DNA of 64,000 nt from Azolla caroliniana (Eukaryota > Polypodiophyta), in contig JBHGNT010000004.1 in NCBI GenBank assembly GCA_043228905.1, positions 24,118,001-24,182,000 of the forward strand. Reading direction: 5' to 3'. Every line of letters starts with the position of its first letter. Positions within the stretch are counted from its first letter, which is position 1. A model generated the notes under the pieces. It saw only the letters and a program-made list of their open reading frames with translations. It was not told where the DNA came from and made no database searches. The translations under genes and the position numbers were made by a program. Shown here piece after piece: positions 12,011 through 21,938 of the stretch.

Positions 12011-12075
12011 TCTTCTTTCTTGTGGGGTCTTGTGATTGCTCAGACTATTTGTGCCCCATGCTTCAATAGTCCGCT

Positions 12076-12501
12076 CTAAAAATCCGAGGATTCGCCTCCG
12101 AGACTATCTCGATTCCTTTCATGATTGGCTCGCACCGTTAGGAATTGGACCGATCTTTGGTTGTCAAGACTCTTTATTCGTGCGAAGGCTGCTCCATTAT
12201 CGAACACTTTGGTCTCCATCCGAGATGATGTGATATAAGGTTGCCCTAGGATGACAGGATGTGACGCCGATTCTTGTACGAAGAAGTGTTGATCCATCTC
12301 CACATCCCCGATCGTGACTTTGACATTGGGACAAGCTCCGTACAAATCCTCCGTAGACTTTGTTGCCGCGCGAATCTTCCATCCGTGGTTTGTATTGATT
12401 GGCCATCTTCTTTTTTTGTAGAAGTCGGTTGACATGAGGTTGATCTCCGAGCCGTGGTCGATCAAGGCTACCACGGTCTCTTTCTTCTCCCCGATCTTCA
12501 C
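12076..12501 (-). pseudogene. Gypsy aspartic protease region
   Basis: Retropepsin-like fold signature: ALIDHGSEINLM (catalytic D with HG instead of the usual S/T-G), FFVQESASHPVILGQPYI, then a segment that links to RT. The His in the active-site loop is unusual. A stop and frame change separate it from RT at about 12011-12075. The related truncated element at 47.8-48.0 kb preserves the second half of the same region. Confidence 0.78.
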
Positions 12502-12519
12502 CGGCGTCTCCGTTGTCGC

Positions 12520-13282
12520 TCATGCCCAATGAGGTCGAGTGTAGTGGCTGTCCACCATATCTTCATCGATTTCGTCTCTTGCCATCGTTATGGCATTCGT
12601 TTTTGCTCTTTGCGGATTCTCTTCTTCCTCGTCCGATTGTTGTCTCTTTCTCTTTACAAGGTCCACGATCGTGTCATGGAACTCCTTCGTAATGCCAAGC
12701 AATTCCCTCAAGGACAAAGTTACGTGGCTATCAAGAACTCGTTCTTCGATAATCTTCTTTAGGTCCGTCGTCTGCTCTATGTCTGACCTTAGCTTATAGG
12801 TAGGTATGGTCCTTGTCCTCCGAGCGGGGTCTTCGACACCAACCTGCACGGGCCGAACCGTTTCTTCAACTCGTATGCTCGGCTCCCCTTTTCGGCTTGA
12901 TTCTCGTTCCTCCATTTGTAAAGGTCGACTCGTCTCCGCATCATCCTTCTTTTTCGCGTTCCATGTTTCATGTCTTTTTGATGGCCCTTGCTCTTCTATT
13001 CTCTTTCTCTTTTCTTCGACGAACACCTCGTGGTTGTCGCACATCACCTTTGCGAGTATGGTGTTGTCATCCACTGGATCCGACCACCCGGTTATGCTTT
13101 GCACACTTCGGTTCGCAAGCTCTACCTCGTTCGATGTGATTTTTCCCTTCTTCTCATATTCGAGAACGGAAGTTCAAAACTTTGCTCCCGCTCTAGCAGC
13201 TTCAGTCTTGTCTTTCCCGACTCTTATTCCGGCCGACGCAGCATAGTGCATCGCATCCACATGAGTCGCATCGGCATCCTCC
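12520..13282 (-). pseudogene. Gypsy gag-pol linker, cut by the DNA transposon
   Basis: A charged, Glu/Lys/Arg-rich linker frame (13104-12520) extends upstream past one TGA near 13176, which looks like a mutated CGA, to the transposon junction at 13282. Its codons at the junction continue those of gag at 20883, so the transposon landed within a single gag-pol reading frame. No catalytic domain is recognised here. Confidence 0.7.
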
Positions 13283-13315
13283 AACACCGGGTCATTTGAA
13301 ATAGGTAATATGTCG
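13283..13315 (+). repeat. Left terminal inverted repeat
   Basis: The 33 bases match the reverse complement of 20846-20878 with one difference (T/C near position 20). Weaker similarity continues a few bases inward. Confidence 0.95.
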
Positions 13316-13608
13316 CATTATGAGAACACTACGTCGAAAAAGGGCACAAAAGCACGCAGTTTTCAAAAAGACACGACGCATGCGTAAAGCTTTTCAGAAA
13401 AGGTGGCAAAATATATTGAATTTCAACATGACTACCACTTTGAGTCATAAGTAAAATGCCTCCAAAAATACATCACCAAAATTACAAAATAATGTACAAC
13501 ATGTCTACCAGTTACAATTATACATATTCGTGAGTTTACATCCAAACAAATTTACAAAATTTCCGATCATGTAGTAAAACAATCCCCAGCTTGAACCAAA
13601 CCAATATA
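13316..13608. other. Left subterminal region of the DNA transposon
   Basis: Non-coding. It contains CGACGCATGCGTA at 13374-13386, whose counterpart lies inverted near the right end (20765-20777). The remainder forms the 3' flank of the transposase gene. Confidence 0.7.
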
Positions 13609-16281
13609 TTAAGACATGTCTGATGGACTAGAAGAGCATTCTGACGTCTCATCCTCATCATCAGTGGCAATCAAAGCATTATCCTCATCCAATTCCAACC
13701 CAACATCTTTGTGGTTATGAGAATTGCTTCTGGTTTTTCTCTGTATTTCGTTTGACACCATGTTTGGGATTTTCTCCTTTATTATCTTGATAGTTGCTTG
13801 TCTTAGATGACCTGATTTTGTCAATGAGAAGTCATATACTAGTATGTCAACACAGTCTAGTGCGAGAGTAGTCGTGCTCGGTATATTCTTTCTTCTTCTC
13901 TTTCTGCTTGAACATCCGACATCCTTAACCATCTCTAAAGAATACTTTCCTGTAAATGCATCAGTTGAATTTGTCTGATACCAATGGACTACTATTGACT
14001 TTGTTTGACTACTTTCTTCATCCCTTACTAATTCAATAATTTTTGCAATCCAAAATGGATGGCCCAAGGTATCGTCCCCTGCTAATGTTGCAACCAACAT
14101 TCCCACTTGTAGTTCTTGCAAATTACCTTGCCATCTTGCCTCAATAGTACGTGACTTTCTTGGTCCCACATAAATATCTCTTTGCAGTGGCCGAACTAAA
14201 TCATGAAGCTCCATATTATTTGATTGTTGGTGATGAGTCTGCGATATCGTTGATGTCATCCCAATGTTCCATGTGAATGGGATACGGATTGACCATAAAC
14301 CGGCGATGTAATTATCTAAAATGGTGCGTTGATGGGTGAAGAAAATCTCCCACCATTCAACATCCTCATCACCGGCATACTTCTTAGTCCGATCAATATT
14401 ATTTTGTTTCTCTACTAGACATCTCAACCAATATGCCCTTTGTTCATCAATAGTACTATTTGGTGCTACATTTTTACGATCATCAGATGGCATTTGTTGT
14501 GCACCATGTAGAGGTTCATCTGGGATATGAAGAAGGAGCCTACAACCTTCTTGGGGCTCCCATTGTGCACTAGATGAGTATTGTTTCGCAAACAACACCG
14601 TCATCTTCAGGTGGGCCGATCTTTGTTTTATGAGGAAGACATGGTTGAAACTTATTTTATTAAGAGGTGCAAGCACCCTACCTTTAGTCCCGTCACTATC
14701 CATGGAGAAACATTTAAAGTCGTATACTTCTTCCAAGTGTTGTACTTCAGGCTTTGGTGTGTATGCTTCACTAATCAATTTGGATAGCGTGGGAAGTGTG
14801 AAAGCATTACAGCAAGCAAGTCTCTTTGAGAACCTACTGAACATTTGATCTATGTGATCATGGGTATGACCAACCAACAAGAAGTTAACCTTTATCTTTT
14901 TAAATATGCCCCTCTCTACTAGCATGCTTAGATAGCCGAAGACAGTTGAGTTCTTATTCTCTCTTGCTGTGTTGTCTAGTTGCACATATAGAACTGGCGG
15001 GAGTATACCTGACCATGATTGCAATACCCTGTGCATGACAGTGACAGTAAGATTAGGGTCGTTGTGGATATTGGGATAAGTTAAAAACACTTGCGGTCTT
15101 ATAGTTTGACAGTATGTCAAACAACCCACTAGATGCATTTGCACGAGACACTCATCTCCAATATCCTTGGGGAGTCTTTGAAAATGCGGCAAACAAGTTT
15201 TCTTTTGATCCATGCCGTCAATAATCATGCACATATACTTTTCGGGAGATTGAAACGCTTTTTGTCGGTGATGCATAGCCTTAGTACGTTCCAATGCCTG
15301 ACTTTCACGATGTTCTTTTAACAAGTTCTTGTAATTCTTGATCTCTACATCTGATTTTCCACCCTTGGCCATACTTTTTAAACTCGCACATATTGAGCAG
15401 ACTCCCATTTGCACCTTTCGTGGGATAACCACGTTATTAAATTGTAACCTCCATAGTCGATTAAAATGCCTGTACTGTATGTAAGGCTCAACATCGGAAG
15501 ACGTGTCGTCCTTGTACGATTGGTAAACTTCCCTTCGAGTAAAGTTATCTGACAAATGAAGTCTTCCTGTCGTTGGCATAACTTCGCACTGTTTTGAAAA
15601 ATATACCTCCATCCACCTAATTGCCTGTTGCCCAATTTGACCCTTACATCCAGAACCATTTTGATCGAATTGTACCCAGGAGCCCTTCACAAGTCGCTCT
15701 TGAACTCGTTGCAGCCGCATATTTCCAATGCTATGAGTGATTTTAAAAGCTGCTCGACAACACTTGGTATATAGTCCAAGGAAATATTCAACTTGCGTTG
15801 AAATAGGCCCTGCTTTGTGATCCAATTTAAGTTGCATATGCGAAAGAAGAAATGTATCTTGCTCTTCCCCATTAAGCGACAAGTATTTTTGTCGTGTTTC
15901 ACGTAACCTTGACTTTCCATAAGTTGATAGACAGAGATTCGCACAACACGATTTGTTCAAGTCGCATAGAAGTTGACGATCAGAACATAAGAAATTAAAT
16001 CTCTTTTCACTAACTTGTCGAGGAACTCTTTTAAATGCTAGAGGTTTAGTAATGCTATTGTTATCTATCGACGAAGAATCGTCCGCTTGTAAGCTTGCAT
16101 GAAGAGGGCCATCAACAGGATCAATTGAAAACAGAGAATTCGAAGTACTAAGAGCCACACTTTTCTGTTTAAGCCGCGAATGTTTTTTGTGGTCGTACTC
16201 TTCTATTGAGAAATACGAGTTGTCTGACAATGAAAAGGGGGCAATATAAAAAAGAGATGTTCTACTTGTAGAAGAAGACAT
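13609..16281 (-). CDS. Putative DDE-type transposase with DUF7869-like domain, 890 aa
   Basis: A single uninterrupted frame. A Cys-rich N-terminal part includes FLGLYTKCCRAAFKI, the conserved lead-in of this family. The core has IIDGMDQKKTCLPHF with Asp355/Asp358, VQLDNTARENKN with Asp436, and VGHTHDHIDQMFSRF with Asp475/Asp478. The spaced acidic residues in an RNase H-like arrangement suggest the catalytic set, which is an inference. Near 715-775 a segment with PFWIAKI and IVVHWY resembles a small chromatin-reader-like barrel. A basic SSRKRRRK at about 790 may be a nuclear signal, and the tail is acidic. It lies inside 33-bp inverted repeats, diverges from the methyltransferase gene and has no introns. 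ATG at 16281 is the first in frame and sits about 70 bp from a TATA-like box. Confidence 0.85.
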   Translation of the reverse strand: MSSSTSRTSLFYIAPFSLSDNSYFSIEEYDHKKHSRLKQKSVALSTSNSLFSIDPVDGPLHASLQADDSSSIDNNSITKPLAFKRVPRQVSEKRFNFLCSDRQLLCDLNKSCCANLCLSTYGKSRLRETRQKYLSLNGEEQDTFLLSHMQLKLDHKAGPISTQVEYFLGLYTKCCRAAFKITHSIGNMRLQRVQERLVKGSWVQFDQNGSGCKGQIGQQAIRWMEVYFSKQCEVMPTTGRLHLSDNFTRREVYQSYKDDTSSDVEPYIQYRHFNRLWRLQFNNVVIPRKVQMGVCSICASLKSMAKGGKSDVEIKNYKNLLKEHRESQALERTKAMHHRQKAFQSPEKYMCMIIDGMDQKKTCLPHFQRLPKDIGDECLVQMHLVGCLTYCQTIRPQVFLTYPNIHNDPNLTVTVMHRVLQSWSGILPPVLYVQLDNTARENKNSTVFGYLSMLVERGIFKKIKVNFLLVGHTHDHIDQMFSRFSKRLACCNAFTLPTLSKLISEAYTPKPEVQHLEEVYDFKCFSMDSDGTKGRVLAPLNKISFNHVFLIKQRSAHLKMTVLFAKQYSSSAQWEPQEGCRLLLHIPDEPLHGAQQMPSDDRKNVAPNSTIDEQRAYWLRCLVEKQNNIDRTKKYAGDEDVEWWEIFFTHQRTILDNYIAGLWSIRIPFTWNIGMTSTISQTHHQQSNNMELHDLVRPLQRDIYVGPRKSRTIEARWQGNLQELQVGMLVATLAGDDTLGHPFWIAKIIELVRDEESSQTKSIVVHWYQTNSTDAFTGKYSLEMVKDVGCSSRKRRRKNIPSTTTLALDCVDILVYDFSLTKSGHLRQATIKIIKEKIPNMVSNEIQRKTRSNSHNHKDVGLELDEDNALIATDDEDETSECSSSPSDMS

Positions 16282-16578
16282 TTTAGGGAGTCTAATTGTA
16301 TTCTAAAACCTTCTTTTGAGAAAATTAAGGAATGCTAAAGCCTAACTATATAACTACCCGAACACTTAGATTAACTATATTATTTTCCGAAATTTTCCTA
16401 AAAAAAAAAAAATTAAAAATTATTTTTTATTTTAAAAAGAATGCTAAAGTCTTCTATATAAGGAGGTTAGAAATTTCATTTTCATTATCACGTGAAAGAA
16501 TCCATCGAGCTCAGAGCACAGGCCAATTTTCGAGCACTCAGAAGCACATCGTGGACAGCACTATCTCCGGCACGAACC
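16282..16578. promoter_or_regulatory. Shared divergent promoter region of the transposon
   Basis: 297 bp between the two start codons. For the plus gene, TATATAA lies at 16455-16461, and the first ATG after it is the proposed start at 16579. For the minus gene, GTTATATAG reads on the minus strand at 16356-16348. A short direct repeat GAATGCTAAAG (16331 and 16439) stands just upstream of each TATA-like element as seen on the plus strand. A CACGTG E/G-box is at about 16489. Confidence 0.6.
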
Positions 16579-19500
16579 ATGAACAAGGGAAAGAAAATCG
16601 TCAGGTTAGTAATATTCATTACATTTTTTAAGATTCCTAAAGATTCCTTAAAGATTCCTTTCCTCAACACATAGAAAATTTATTTTATTTTGTACAACGA
16701 ACTTGGAAAGCAATTCTGAAAGCTAGGACCTTCAACCAAAATCCGATGCACTGCAACGGATTTTGGTTGAAAAAAATGATGTTTTTGCGATAAAAAACTA
16801 TCGCATGGGACCATAAAATTGACGTAATTTAAATGATAATTTGCGTGATTTAGATAAAAGTGTACGTTGTTTCTATGTTTTCACCAACGTTTTTAATTTC
16901 AGTGAACCCAAACAAAAAGTTCCTTCATTTAGATTGAAGATTCGATCTCCGACAAAACGAGATTTTGGCTCCTTCATGAAGGACACGAGTAAAAAGAATT
17001 TATTTGACTCAACGGGGGAAGGAGGATCCAAGTCATCTGTGGCTACTACCAAAATCAACAAAGGTAGTACGCAAGAGGAGAAAACGGTTGAGGTGAAATA
17101 TAAGGATTACCCCGAACTTGAATGGTGTCTCTCTTATGTCGAGGAGGATGGGGTGTTGTTATTGATAATGGCAAAATCGGACGGGGAAGGGAAACTTCAG
17201 CTTGGAAAAACATTTAATTACGGGCATGTAACCAAGCTAGAGTACGAAGACATTGACTCTACAAGTATTTTAATCGACGTCTCGAGCTCAGTTGGCAACA
17301 AGCGATTGCGACTTGATGAGGGAAACCTAGTACCCGAATCTTGCAATCCCAAGGCTTTGCGTAAAGACCTGCAAACGAAAAATAACTTGTTGGTAGCTCT
17401 TCGGCCGTACGTGACAGGAGAGATGATGACCGGTGAAGCAGAAACTCCACCGAAAAAGTCTAGGAAGACAAATCCTGTTCAAAAGAAATATACTAAACGA
17501 CCACGACCCGAAGAAGAAGAAGAAGAAGAAATATTAGAGTTCGTGGAAGAAGAAGACGACCAACAAGTCGACATCGTGGCTCCAGGTGGACAACTATCTT
17601 CTGGTGTCCTGACGTCAGAACAAAATAAAATAAGAGAAAATATTGTGAAGACTAAACTTGTGCGCAGGGGCCAGCTATTTCATTTGTCCATTACTTCTAT
17701 CCAAAGGCCCCCCATTGACCCCGTGACTGGAAGACGTCCCTTGGAAATTAGGGAGCCGCACTCCGTCCATGTGCAAAACCTGAAAAGCAAAATGAAAATC
17801 AATCCTCACGCTACTGTGGTGCCATTTTTGGTAATGGTTGATCAAGAACAATGCCCAACAGTAGCAGATTTCAAGTATAGCTCTGCAGACGATTACACAT
17901 ACTATGTAATCGGAGGATCACATTCGGCCGAAGCTCGACGACAGCTTGTCAAAGAATATCCTCTCACGCCGTTCTTCAAATACGCCGAATGTAAGGTATA
18001 TGCAGGACTAACTCACGAGGAGGCGAAGCTGCTCGCATGGGACCATAACAATGACAATGATTATAGGCAAAAGATGTCATGTATAGAGAGGATAAGATTT
18101 TTTCATCATGAATACCTCGATGCCTTGAATCGTTTTGGTCCAAGATTGTGGCCTAGATTGCGACGTCAGTGTTTATTGGAAGTAGGGATTGCAATGGATG
18201 AGAGTACCAAATCCGAAGGTCTCCGAAAATATCATTCTTGGTTTCAACTAGCTTTTCGGACCGGAGAGGTGTGGGATCTCCAAGACAAAATATTCTCTAT
18301 GTGGGAGCGGAAAGAAGTCAAGGGGCAAAGATCAAAAAAGGGAAGAATTGATCCACAAGTTGAGATGAAATCAAAGACCAAGGGAAAAAGCGACTTGGTA
18401 ATCGAGGAGTTAGCAGAGGACATGAAACTTTTACCTTGGAGATCATTACAAGGTATCAAAGATGATAGATTGTTAATATCCGTGCTATCTCGAGTGGTCG
18501 CCAAGGAATTTAGTTTGGACGAGATTGTAACAGACTTGCAAAAGTAAGTGTTTATAGTATACCTTTTCATGAAAGTCTTCAATTATTTTGAATATCTTAT
18601 TTCTAATTTCATATTGATTATGCAGTCACAAGGTATACATGAAGATTCAGGAGTTGATGATGCAAAAACTGAGTTTACCGACATGGGAAGAAGTTGAACA
18701 AGCCTGCCCGATAACTTCTTCCTACAAGGCATTGGAGGAATATTTTATTGTATTTAGAGAATGGGTATGTGTCTTTTGAATGTTGATATGTTAGAAAGTA
18801 AGGTTCCCTGCTAACAACAATGACACTTGCAGAAACCATCAAAATCAAAAAAGAACAACGACAATAATGACGGTATTCCAACGGCCTTCATCACGCACTT
18901 AGAACGTGCGAAATATGAGAAGAGAATGACCAAAGGGAAGGAAATGGAACTGCCCGAGGATTCGGAGACTGTAAAGAGTTTTTTGCATAGGTCTGATCCT
19001 TTCAAACAACTTCATTATAGTGTTTTCAATGGCGAAGTATCCCAGATGCTCGAACTGTTACCGAGAAGGCACTACACTTTGCTGATAGCTGACATACCAT
19101 ATGGTTTCCGTATTGCGGGATCAACATATGATGATGTGCCTTTCAAGTACCCTCAGATCGAGAAAATGGTAAAGGATTTCGCAGAACTGACATTGGCCCC
19201 CTTGTGGAGGATAGTCATATTTCATAGCATGGAGCAATCACTGTCAGTCACAACAGCTTTGAAGTCCCGTTGTCATGCCACTGAACACATGCATTGGTGT
19301 GTTATAGTTCGCTTTTACTCATTACAGTACTTCTTATTATATGTACACATTTACATCTCTAATACTTGATTTTCTTTCTCTATAGGATCAAAACAAATAT
19401 TACACGTAGCCCTAGCGATCGAATGGTTAGTGCGGTCGAACATTTTTGTGTGGGCTACTATGATTCAATTACAAAGAAGAAGGCTAGAGCACATGTCAAT

Positions 19501-20115
19501 GAGCATAACGTGGTTAACTACATCATGTGCCCAACTGTAACCAAAAAATTAAGACATGTGTTAGGGGATAAAAGTATGGTGAACCCTTATCAAAAACCTC
19601 AAAGATTGATCAACCGCCTCATAGAGCTCTTCTCGAATCCAGATGATTGGGTCCTAGACTTGTTCTCTGGCACAGGTATAATATATATATTTAATTTCAA
19701 TCCTGTCGATCAAGTTTAAGACGTTACTTCTTATATATACTTGTTTGTGTTCATGCGACCATTAGGTACAACGACATCTTGTGCATTGAAGATGTTTAGA
19801 AACTGTGTTGCATTGGAGAAGGACCCTGCTCAAGTTAACTTCATCAAAATGAGGATCACAGGAATCTGGGACTGTCCAGATCAGGATCAAGAAGTCGGAG
19901 CAAAACACATCAACGAGACAGAGATGTTCCAGATGACTTCACGAGAACCAATGGAACCAATTGATGAAGAAGCAGGGGAGCTGGTGGACCTGGAAGATGT
20001 AGCACAGTTTGACCATACATCAGATTCGGGAGAGCTTGGAGATGACACGAATGAAAACAATCTAGAACAATCAGCGCCAGAGGAGCCTGCTCTGCCTGAT
20101 TTGCTTATAGATTGA
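16579..20115 (+). CDS. ParB-like domain fused to beta-class DNA N6-adenine/N4-cytosine methyltransferase, 969 aa, six exons
   Basis: Exons 16579-16604, 16903-18543, 18626-18764, 18833-19296, 19386-19675 and 19766-20115 join in frame (2910 nt, GT-AG throughout). The first exon encodes only MNKGKKIV and part of a Ser; its ATG is the first after the TATA box. A basic segment (about 193-209) and a Glu-run (about 212-228) are followed by a ParB/sulfiredoxin-like domain (about 265-400) with IGGSHSAEARRQL at 345-357. The methyltransferase occupies about 650-890: motif IV DIPY at 689-692 precedes motif I DLFSGTGTTTS at 848-858, the order of beta-class amino-methyltransferases. An acidic tail closes it. 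It should transfer methyl from AdoMet to adenine N6 or cytosine N4 of DNA. DIPY departs from the usual (D/N/S)PPY. ParB-methylase fusions are common in phages and bacteria, so a prokaryotic origin is inferred. Confidence 0.88.
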
Positions 20116-20845
20116 TGTAGATGGCGTAATGTAAAAATTGAGGATTTTGAGGCATAATGTTCACCATCACTTCATATTATATTTGTATATGAGAACATCT
20201 GTAATTGTTTATTGTTTAATTAAATTCACCTGTTCATAATTTCCCTTTTTAATCATTATTGGAACCGTTGTTTGTATTTACATATAATTGGTCACCATGC
20301 TCTTCTTCAATTTGAGATATTAACATGATATTGTAATTTCTCATTTCCGTTAGCATGACTGTATATGAAAAGGCAAATGTTTTTGATAATAAGAGGTTTT
20401 TAGTTACCTACGGTTCAAGTCTACTGGTTCCACATAGTATAAATGAATGTCATACGTAATTGTTACTCTTACCGATTACATTGTCATGAACTATATGACA
20501 TTATACAATGAAACTATCGATATACCCGTCCAACAAGTGGGGTACTACTTTATTCCTAAACCCAAAACCACATATTTATAATTACGGTTTATGTAGTTTT
20601 ACTCTACAATTTGAATATGGATACCAATTTTACAACTTTATATTGAACCAAGTCTTCAATTGTGCTCCATGATATGCAAATTGACACAAATGTGGACACA
20701 TATACAATTTAGTAATTGCTAGGTTTTTTTTGTTTTATATTTAACCATCAAGTCGCAAAAGGGGTACGCATGCATCGTATATTTTCGATATCAGGCTAAA
20801 ATAGGGTACTTTTCTACATCTGGCCAACTATGCCAAAAGAGAATA
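20116..20845. other. 3' flank of the methyltransferase gene and right subterminal region
   Basis: Non-coding and AT-rich. It holds TACGCATGCATCG (20765-20777), the inverted partner of the left subterminal motif, about 101 bp from the right end. Confidence 0.65.
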
Positions 20846-20878
20846 CGACATATTACCTGTTTCAAATGACCCGGTGTT
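20846..20878 (-). repeat. Right terminal inverted repeat
   Basis: Begins CGACATATTACCTG and ends GACCCGGTGTT, complementary to the left repeat. It is followed directly by CTCC, the target duplication. Confidence 0.95.
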
Positions 20879-20882
20879 CTCC

Positions 20883-21877
20883 ATAGATCTCTTCATTCCT
20901 CCTCTTCCGAAATTCACCCGTAGGGGTCTTCTAGTCTCGCTTGAGCAGATCATGTTGTCCTCTATGTATATGATATTTTGTCGAATCGCCTCTCGAAGGC
21001 TCGCACAATCCCTTCTCATGTGGTCCATGCTATCGCACCACACGTATCTAAAGGGTTCTTTTCCTTTAGGGCCCCGACGATTCATGTTGGCTAGCGTGAC
21101 CTTCTCGAACTTCTTCGCTAGCTCTTCAATGATGTCGTCATCAATCTTCTTTTCTTCCACGTTACTTTGTCTCAGCGGCTCAGCTACTTTCGGCGGTCTT
21201 GCTTTCTCCGTGGTAGTCGGTCCCGTCAAGTCGGTGTCATCAACCCATTAGCGACGCTTGTCGAGCCTATTGCATGCCCGCTTCACCACGATCCAGTCCG
21301 CTACGAGCCCATTTGCTTGGGTATCATCTTCGAGAAGAGTCCCCAACTCCCATCTATTCTTTATGTCCACGGCCTTCAAGAAGTACAAAGTCTTGTCCTC
21401 TTCAAGCAACACTTGGTCCGTATTGGGGAGACGACTAAACATCTGGTCGAATTCGTCGTACACCCTCGAGACGCTCATCTTCTTATTCTTCTTCTCTATC
21501 TACTTCATCAGGGCATGTCGAGTCATCCTCGTTGAGTCTTCAGTCACGAACTCCGCTAGTATCGTTTTCTCGAACTCAAACCATGTTGTCTTACCTTCTT
21601 GAAGCTCGATGACGCGTCTTTGGATGTTGTTGGCGACAACTCTCTTGAAGCCTGCGATTTGACGTGCCTCGGACACGTCCCTCTGATTCATCTCCCTTCT
21701 ATATGCATCAAGGAACTTCGTAACGTTCCTTCCATCGAATTGGCCCTCGAGCTCTACGACACGATCAACAGCCTTCTCCACGCTCGCGTCGTTGTCCCGA
21801 GATCTCATCATTTGCTCGACGATTAGCATCATCCTTTCGAGCTCTCCCGCTTGGTTGCTTGAGGACGCCATCTCCAA
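20883..21877 (-). pseudogene. Gypsy gag, broken
   Basis: Start at 21877 (MEMASSSNQ). The capsid-like part (to 21500) is Glu/Arg-rich with FLDAYRREM. A TAG near 21498 and a TAA near 21247 interrupt an otherwise continuous frame (pieces 21877-21500, 21478-21248 and 21229-20883). The last piece holds a degenerate knuckle with YVWCDSMDHMRRDC, a CX6HX4C variant (the usual spacing is CX2CX4HX4C). The frame is cut at 20883 by the DNA transposon and resumes at 13282. Confidence 0.8.
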
Positions 21878-21938
21878 GTATTAATCTCGACTTGATCCTT
21901 CCTACCGCCTCTTTCACGTCGAGTTCACCACTTAATTA

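Larger units (their letters stand above)
13283..20878. mobile_element. 7.6-kb DNA transposon with ParB-methyltransferase and DUF7869 transposase genes
   Basis: Both ends carry a 33-bp terminal inverted repeat that begins AACACCGGGTCATTTGAAA and differs at one base. CTCC flanks the element directly (13279-13282 and 20879-20882). Removal of the element plus one CTCC restores continuity of the gypsy gag-pol codons, which proves that the insertion is 13283-20878. Inside are two intact divergent genes: a putative transposase (minus) and a ParB-like/DNA methyltransferase fusion (plus). The terminal sequence is neither CACTA nor a typical hAT or Mutator end. Both genes are open, so the copy is young and may be autonomous. 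I do not recognise a named superfamily. Confidence 0.93.

Noticed and set aside
16579-20115. A host METTL-type (MT-A70) or C5 DNA methyltransferase
   Set aside because: Motif IV before motif I and the DIPY/FSGTG signatures fit the beta-class bacterial type; MT-A70 DPPW and C5-type PC-ENV motifs are not present.
13609-20115. A pair of ordinary host genes
   Set aside because: The matched 33-bp inverted ends, the CTCC duplication and the restored gag-pol reading across the insertion show that they belong to a transposon.
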